Shown: in pieces, positions 6,290 to 8,837 of the stretch
How positions within the stretch are numbered: the first letter of the stretch is position 1
Layout of the letters: every line of letters starts with the position of its first letter
Assembly (NCBI GenBank): GCA_030618945.1
Contig: JAUXCI010000099.1
Location: 1-8,837 of the forward strand
DNA: 8,837 nt
Source: Flavobacteriaceae bacterium
GTDB taxonomy: Bacteria > Bacteroidota > Bacteroidia > Flavobacteriales > Flavobacteriaceae
Direction of reading: 5' to 3'
Translations under genes and position numbers: made by a program
The notes under the pieces: model-generated
What the model was told of the DNA's origin: nothing
The model's input: only the letters and a program-made list of their open reading frames with translations
The model's database searches: none

Positions 6290-6817
6290 ATGGGAATACT
6301 AAATTTAAAGAAAAAGACTGCTGTCAAATTTATAAAAAATAAGCAGAATATCCTTCTGAAAGAAAAGAAAACTGAGACCAAAAGAATTAAAAAGGTTGGC
6401 GTTCTCGCGGAGGTTAGTTTATTCCAAACCTATGATTTTAGAAAAAGGCTGAGTAGTGAACTTGGGATTGATGAGGATGATATGATGGTTTTATTATTTG
6501 ACCCTTCTGGGAAGGAGAATTCATTGAATAACAGCAAAATATGTAATGAAAAGAGTTTTGGTTTATTTGGGAGTATTAAAGCTCCGGCCTTGGCTAATTT
6601 TTTGGAAAAAAAGTTTGACTTGCTGATCAATTATTGTGAAGCGGGTCACGTATATGACCAGGTCATCATGTATAGGTCATTGGCGGGTTTAAAGGTTGGA
6701 TATGACCATCCAAATAATTTTTTCAACGATATTTCCATAAAAATTGAGGGCAACCAATTAGATACATTTAATGCAGAACTTGTAAAATATTTAGAGATAC
6801 TTAAACTGATCGACTAG
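6290..6817 (+). CDS. DUF6913-like conserved flavobacterial protein of unknown function
   Basis: This 175-residue protein has no signal peptide or membrane segment, so it is probably cytoplasmic. The first 35 residues are very basic (KKKTAVKFIKNKQN and following). Then come an alternating strand/helix region (VGVLAEVSLF at 36-45), an acidic loop (ELGIDEDDMM at 57-66), and a conserved-looking core FGSIKAPALANFLEKKFDLLINY (93-115). AGLKVGYDHP (132-141) follows, with a C-terminal amphipathic helix. The pattern resembles the flavobacterial family I know as DUF6913, which is commonly found beside dapA; this is recognition from memory. No enzyme motif is evident. The basic N-terminus also occurs in relatives, supporting the ATG at 6290 despite only 11 bp from the divergent gene. 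It is the first gene of a probable operon with dapA (23 bp downstream) and ferritin. Confidence 0.75.
   Translation: MGILNLKKKTAVKFIKNKQNILLKEKKTETKRIKKVGVLAEVSLFQTYDFRKRLSSELGIDEDDMMVLLFDPSGKENSLNNSKICNEKSFGLFGSIKAPALANFLEKKFDLLINYCEAGHVYDQVIMYRSLAGLKVGYDHPNNFFNDISIKIEGNQLDTFNAELVKYLEILKLID
6300..6328 (-). promoter_or_regulatory. Promoter candidate for the split 5'-nucleotidase operon
   Basis: On the minus strand TTTG (6328-6325), a 17-nt spacer and TAAATTTA (6307-6300, seven of eight matches to TAnnTTTG) would start transcription near 6294, about 15 nt before the ATG at 6278. The element lies inside the first codons of the divergent gene. An alternative exact box TAAATTTG (6332-6325) is further away and has no clear -33 partner. 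Confidence 0.35.
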
Positions 6818-6840
6818 TTAAAAAAAAATAAGAAAGGAGA

Positions 6841-7722
6841 ATGGAACAATTCAAAGGAACCGGAGTCGCACTTATTACGCCTTTTACAACAAGTAAAGAA
6901 GTGGATTTTCATGCATTGGAGCGACTGGTAAACTACCAGATAGACAATGGTATTGATTATTTAGTTGTACTAGGAACAACAGGAGAAACGGCAACCCTGA
7001 CAAAAGATGAACAAGAACATGTTAAGGCCAAAGTGGTCGAAGTTAATAATGGCAGGTTACCTTTGGTAGTAGGCCTTGGTGGAAATAATACCAGGCAACT
7101 GGTCGATGATTTGCATCATGGTAATTTTGATGGATTTTCAGCCATTTTATCGGTTTCTCCATATTATAATAAACCTTCTCAGGAAGGTATATATGAGCAT
7201 TTTAGATTAATTTCGGAAGCCAGCCCCTTGCCGGTAATCCTATATAATGTTCCGCCGAGAACTGGTAGCAATATGGCTCCCGCAACAGTTTTGAGGCTCG
7301 CAAGAGATTTTGAAAATATTATCGGGATAAAGGAAGCTGCTGGTGATTTGGAACAGGTTTTGGAATTGATAAAGGGAAAACCAGCTGATTTTTTAATCAT
7401 TTGCGGAGAGGATAAACTGGCTTTGTCATTGGTGTTGGCAGGAGGTGCAGGAGTGATTTCTGTTGTGGGGCAGGCCTTGCCAAAGGAATTTAGTGACATG
7501 ATCCGTTTGGGGATACAAGCTGAACCCCGAGGTGCTTTTAAATCCTTTTATGCCCTGATGGAGGGCATTGATTTGATATTTAAGGAAGGTAATCCTTCAG
7601 GGGTTAAGGCCATGTTACACGCATTAAAGATTTCCGGACTTGAAGTTAGATTACCACTAGTTTGCGCATCGCCGGAATTACAACAAAAAATTAATACCTT
7701 TGTGTCCGAATTTAAAAAATAA
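6841..7722 (+). CDS. dapA: 4-hydroxy-tetrahydrodipicolinate synthase
   Basis: This 293-residue protein is a full-length DapA TIM barrel. It condenses pyruvate with aspartate semialdehyde, the first committed step to diaminopimelate and lysine, in the cytosol. Visible catalytic elements are GTTGE (45-49, with Thr46 and Thr47), SPYYNKPSQEG (106-116, with Tyr109), LYNVPPRTG (134-142, with Tyr135 and Arg140) and GIKEAAGD (162-169, with Lys164 the Schiff-base lysine), plus GGAGVISV (201-208). Positions that bind feedback lysine in E. coli DapA are changed (see finding), suggesting weak or absent lysine inhibition. AAGGAG (6834-6839) precedes the ATG by only 1 nt, too close for a standard Shine-Dalgarno; the start is supported instead by family alignment (FKGTGVALITPF). 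It is second in a probable operon after the DUF6913-like gene and 3 bp before ferritin. Confidence 0.97.
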   Translation: MEQFKGTGVALITPFTTSKEVDFHALERLVNYQIDNGIDYLVVLGTTGETATLTKDEQEHVKAKVVEVNNGRLPLVVGLGGNNTRQLVDDLHHGNFDGFSAILSVSPYYNKPSQEGIYEHFRLISEASPLPVILYNVPPRTGSNMAPATVLRLARDFENIIGIKEAAGDLEQVLELIKGKPADFLIICGEDKLALSLVLAGGAGVISVVGQALPKEFSDMIRLGIQAEPRGAFKSFYALMEGIDLIFKEGNPSGVKAMLHALKISGLEVRLPLVCASPELQQKINTFVSEFKK

Positions 7723-7725
7723 AAA

Positions 7726-8235
7726 ATGGTTTCTGATATAATTGAAAAAGCGTTAAATGAGCAGATCAGGATTGAAGCTGAGTCCTCACAAATATATTTA
7801 GCAATGGCTTCATGGGCTGAAAATCAAGGTTTTGAAGGTGTAGCATCTTTTATGTATGCCCATTCTGATGAAGAAAGAATGCACATGCTTAAATTGGTAA
7901 AGTTTGTTAATGAAAGAGGGGGGCATGCCCAGGTTTCAGCCTTGGTAAAACCACCAGTAAGCTTTGGGTCATTTAAAGAAATGTTCCAAACACTTTTTGA
8001 TCATGAAGTCATGGTTTCACAAAAGATTAATGATTTGGTTGGAATTACCTTAGACCAGAGAGATTACGCGACGCATAATTTCCTACAATGGTATGTTGCG
8101 GAGCAAATTGAAGAAGAAGCTCTTGCCAGAAATATTTTGGATAAGATCAATCTAATCGGTGATGATAAAGGAGGCTTGTACTTGTTTGACAACGATGTTA
8201 AATTATTAGTAGGCGCAGTTGAAGCACCTCAATAA
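7726..8235 (+). CDS. ftnA: Bacterial non-haem ferritin (iron storage)
   Basis: This 169-residue four-helix-bundle ferritin is expected to form a 24-subunit cytosolic shell that oxidises Fe(II) and stores iron. The ferroxidase centre is complete and falls on the same numbering as E. coli FtnA: Glu17, Tyr24, Glu50 and His53 (DEERMH), Glu94 and Gln127 with Glu130. The third-site residues Glu49, Glu126 and Glu129 (AEQIEEE) are also present. There is no haem-ligand Met at the bacterioferritin position, so FtnA rather than Bfr. The start follows the dapA stop by three A residues, so it depends on the operon promoter or translational coupling; no separate promoter was seen. An iron-storage gene behind a lysine-pathway gene is unexpected functionally. 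The symbol is by family; paralogues elsewhere in the genome cannot be excluded. Confidence 0.95.
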   Translation: MVSDIIEKALNEQIRIEAESSQIYLAMASWAENQGFEGVASFMYAHSDEERMHMLKLVKFVNERGGHAQVSALVKPPVSFGSFKEMFQTLFDHEVMVSQKINDLVGITLDQRDYATHNFLQWYVAEQIEEEALARNILDKINLIGDDKGGLYLFDNDVKLLVGAVEAPQ

Positions 8236-8249
8236 TTAATTAGTATGCT

Positions 8250-8272
8250 ATATTGATGTAAATCAGTATTTT
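8250..8272 (+). terminator. Weak hairpin terminator after ferritin
   Basis: An 8-bp stem (ATATTGAT at 8250-8257 with ATCAGTAT at 8262-8269, one G-U pair) is closed by the GNRA-type loop GTAA and followed by TTT. It starts 14 bp after the ferritin stop. The stem is A/T-rich and the T run short, so termination may be partial. Confidence 0.4.
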
Positions 8273-8299
8273 ATAAATAGTATAAATAAAGGGTAAAGG

Positions 8300-8317
8300 A
8301 TAAAAAATATTTTTTAT
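8300..8317. repeat. 18-bp perfect A/T palindrome
   Basis: ATAAAAAAT followed by ATTTTTTAT reads identically on both strands. It lies between the ferritin terminator candidate and the bamD -7 box, covering the -33 position. It could be a protein-binding site, an UP-like A-tract, or simply low-complexity A/T DNA. Confidence 0.5.
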
Positions 8318-8343
8318 AATTCCGTTTTAAAAGAGTAATTTTG
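8314..8343 (+). promoter_or_regulatory. bamD promoter candidate
   Basis: TTA (8314-8316), a 19-nt spacer and TAATTTTG (8336-8343, an exact TAnnTTTG match) have the same architecture as the element at 6242-6271. Transcription would start near 8349, which favours the second ATG (8358) as the bamD start. An 18-bp palindrome (8300-8317) overlaps the -33 side. Confidence 0.5.
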
Positions 8344-8357
8344 CCAACATGCAAAAA

Positions 8358-8837
8358 ATGAAAAATTTAGCGTTTATATTAATCATAGCCTTTTTTCTGG
8401 GTTCATGCAGTGAATACAGTACTGTACTGAACAAAGGATTAAATGTTGATAGGTATAAGATGGCGGTGCAGATGTATGAAAAAAAGGATTATAAGAGAGC
8501 GATTGAGTTATTTGAAAAGATTATGGGGCCTTATGCAAATAAACCTCAGATGGAGAGAATTCAGTATATGATCTCTGATAGTTATTTCCAGACTGAGAAC
8601 TATTCCATGTCATCGTATTATTTTTCAAAATTCATCACTAATTATCCTGAGAGTAGTAAAGTAGAGGAAGCTGCATATTACAGTGCAAAAAGTTATTATT
8701 TGGCGGCTCCCATTTATAGCAGAGATCAGGAGGATACTTATAAAGCTTTGACAGCTTATCAAAATTATATTGATAGGTATCCAAATTCTTCTTTGATAGC
8801 CGAAGCGAATAAGGATTATGCTGAATTAAATAATAAA
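8358..8837 (+). CDS. bamD: Outer-membrane assembly lipoprotein BamD (3' end cut by window edge)
   Basis: The frame is open to the window end, so the C-terminus is missing; 160 codons are visible. The start is a lipoprotein signal MKNLAFILIIAFFLGSC with lipobox LGSC (Cys17), followed by SEYSTVLNKGLNVDRYKMA as in Bacteroidota BamD. Tetratricopeptide units follow: MYEKKDYKRAIELFEKIM, then DSYFQTENYSMSSYYFSKFITNYPES, then a long unit with TYKALTAYQNYIDRYPNS. BamD is the essential periplasmic lipoprotein of the BAM complex that inserts beta-barrel proteins with BamA. An ATG at 8349 in the same frame would add MQK; 8358 is preferred because the predicted transcript start lies about at 8349 and relatives begin with a short MKK-type signal. 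The gene has its own promoter candidate and is separated from the ferritin gene by a hairpin. Confidence 0.9.
   Translation, partial: MKNLAFILIIAFFLGSCSEYSTVLNKGLNVDRYKMAVQMYEKKDYKRAIELFEKIMGPYANKPQMERIQYMISDSYFQTENYSMSSYYFSKFITNYPESSKVEEAAYYSAKSYYLAAPIYSRDQEDTYKALTAYQNYIDRYPNSSLIAEANKDYAELNNK

Noticed and set aside
6834..6839. AAGGAG just before the dapA ATG as a Shine-Dalgarno site
   Set aside because: Only 1 nt separates it from the start codon, too close for normal ribosome pairing, and Bacteroidota rarely rely on this signal; no better-spaced in-frame start fits the DapA family.
1..8837. Mobile element, CRISPR array, tRNA, rRNA or phage-defence cassette
   Set aside because: No transposase, integrase, spaced repeats, clover-leaf RNA or defence-type domains were recognised; the genes form a normal chromosomal layout.

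Overview
The window is A+T-rich, gene-dense bacterial DNA that looks chromosomal and comes from a member of the Bacteroidota, most likely a marine-type Flavobacteriaceae. Four things support this. Predicted promoters carry the Bacteroidota -7 element TAnnTTTG. Most starts lack a spaced Shine-Dalgarno and have A-rich leaders. The lipoprotein and secreted proteins are of flavobacterial type. The right-hand gene order (5'-nucleotidase pieces, a DUF6913-like protein, dapA, bamD) is one I associate with flavobacteria. Species cannot be fixed from the sequence alone. I see no mobile element, tRNA, rRNA or CRISPR array.

Left part (1-1883): a secreted helical protein of unknown function, cut by the window edge, is transcribed leftward. 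Divergent from it is a probable two-gene unit: a small membrane protein with TPR-like helices, then a secreted endonuclease/exonuclease/phosphatase-family hydrolase. The second gene ends tail-to-tail against a large CPA1-type cation:proton antiporter with a C-terminal Rossmann/RCK-like regulatory region (1894-3720, minus).

Middle (3721-6278): cutC diverges from the antiporter across 134 bp. It converges on a two-gene minus-strand operon encoding the two halves of a UshA-type 5'-nucleotidase as separate proteins. The substrate-binding domain comes first and the metallophosphatase domain second, and the stop codon of one directly abuts the start codon of the other. Both halves carry lipoprotein-type export signals, and the metallophosphatase also has a twin-arginine motif.

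Right part (6290-8837): the DUF6913-like gene starts only 11 bp from the divergent nucleotidase operon, so the promoters of each must lie in the 5' coding region of the other. It is followed by dapA (lysine/diaminopimelate pathway) and, 3 bp later, a complete bacterial ferritin gene with an intact ferroxidase centre. A weak hairpin ends this operon. bamD (outer-membrane assembly lipoprotein, truncated by the window end) then starts from its own promoter.

No clearly new system is present; most genes are recognisable housekeeping or envelope functions. The observations best worth a second look are the split, order-swapped 5'-nucleotidase with two different export signals, the mutually overlapping divergent promoters, DapA's altered lysine-binding positions, ferritin in a dapA operon, and a 13-bp tandem duplication that spans a start codon.
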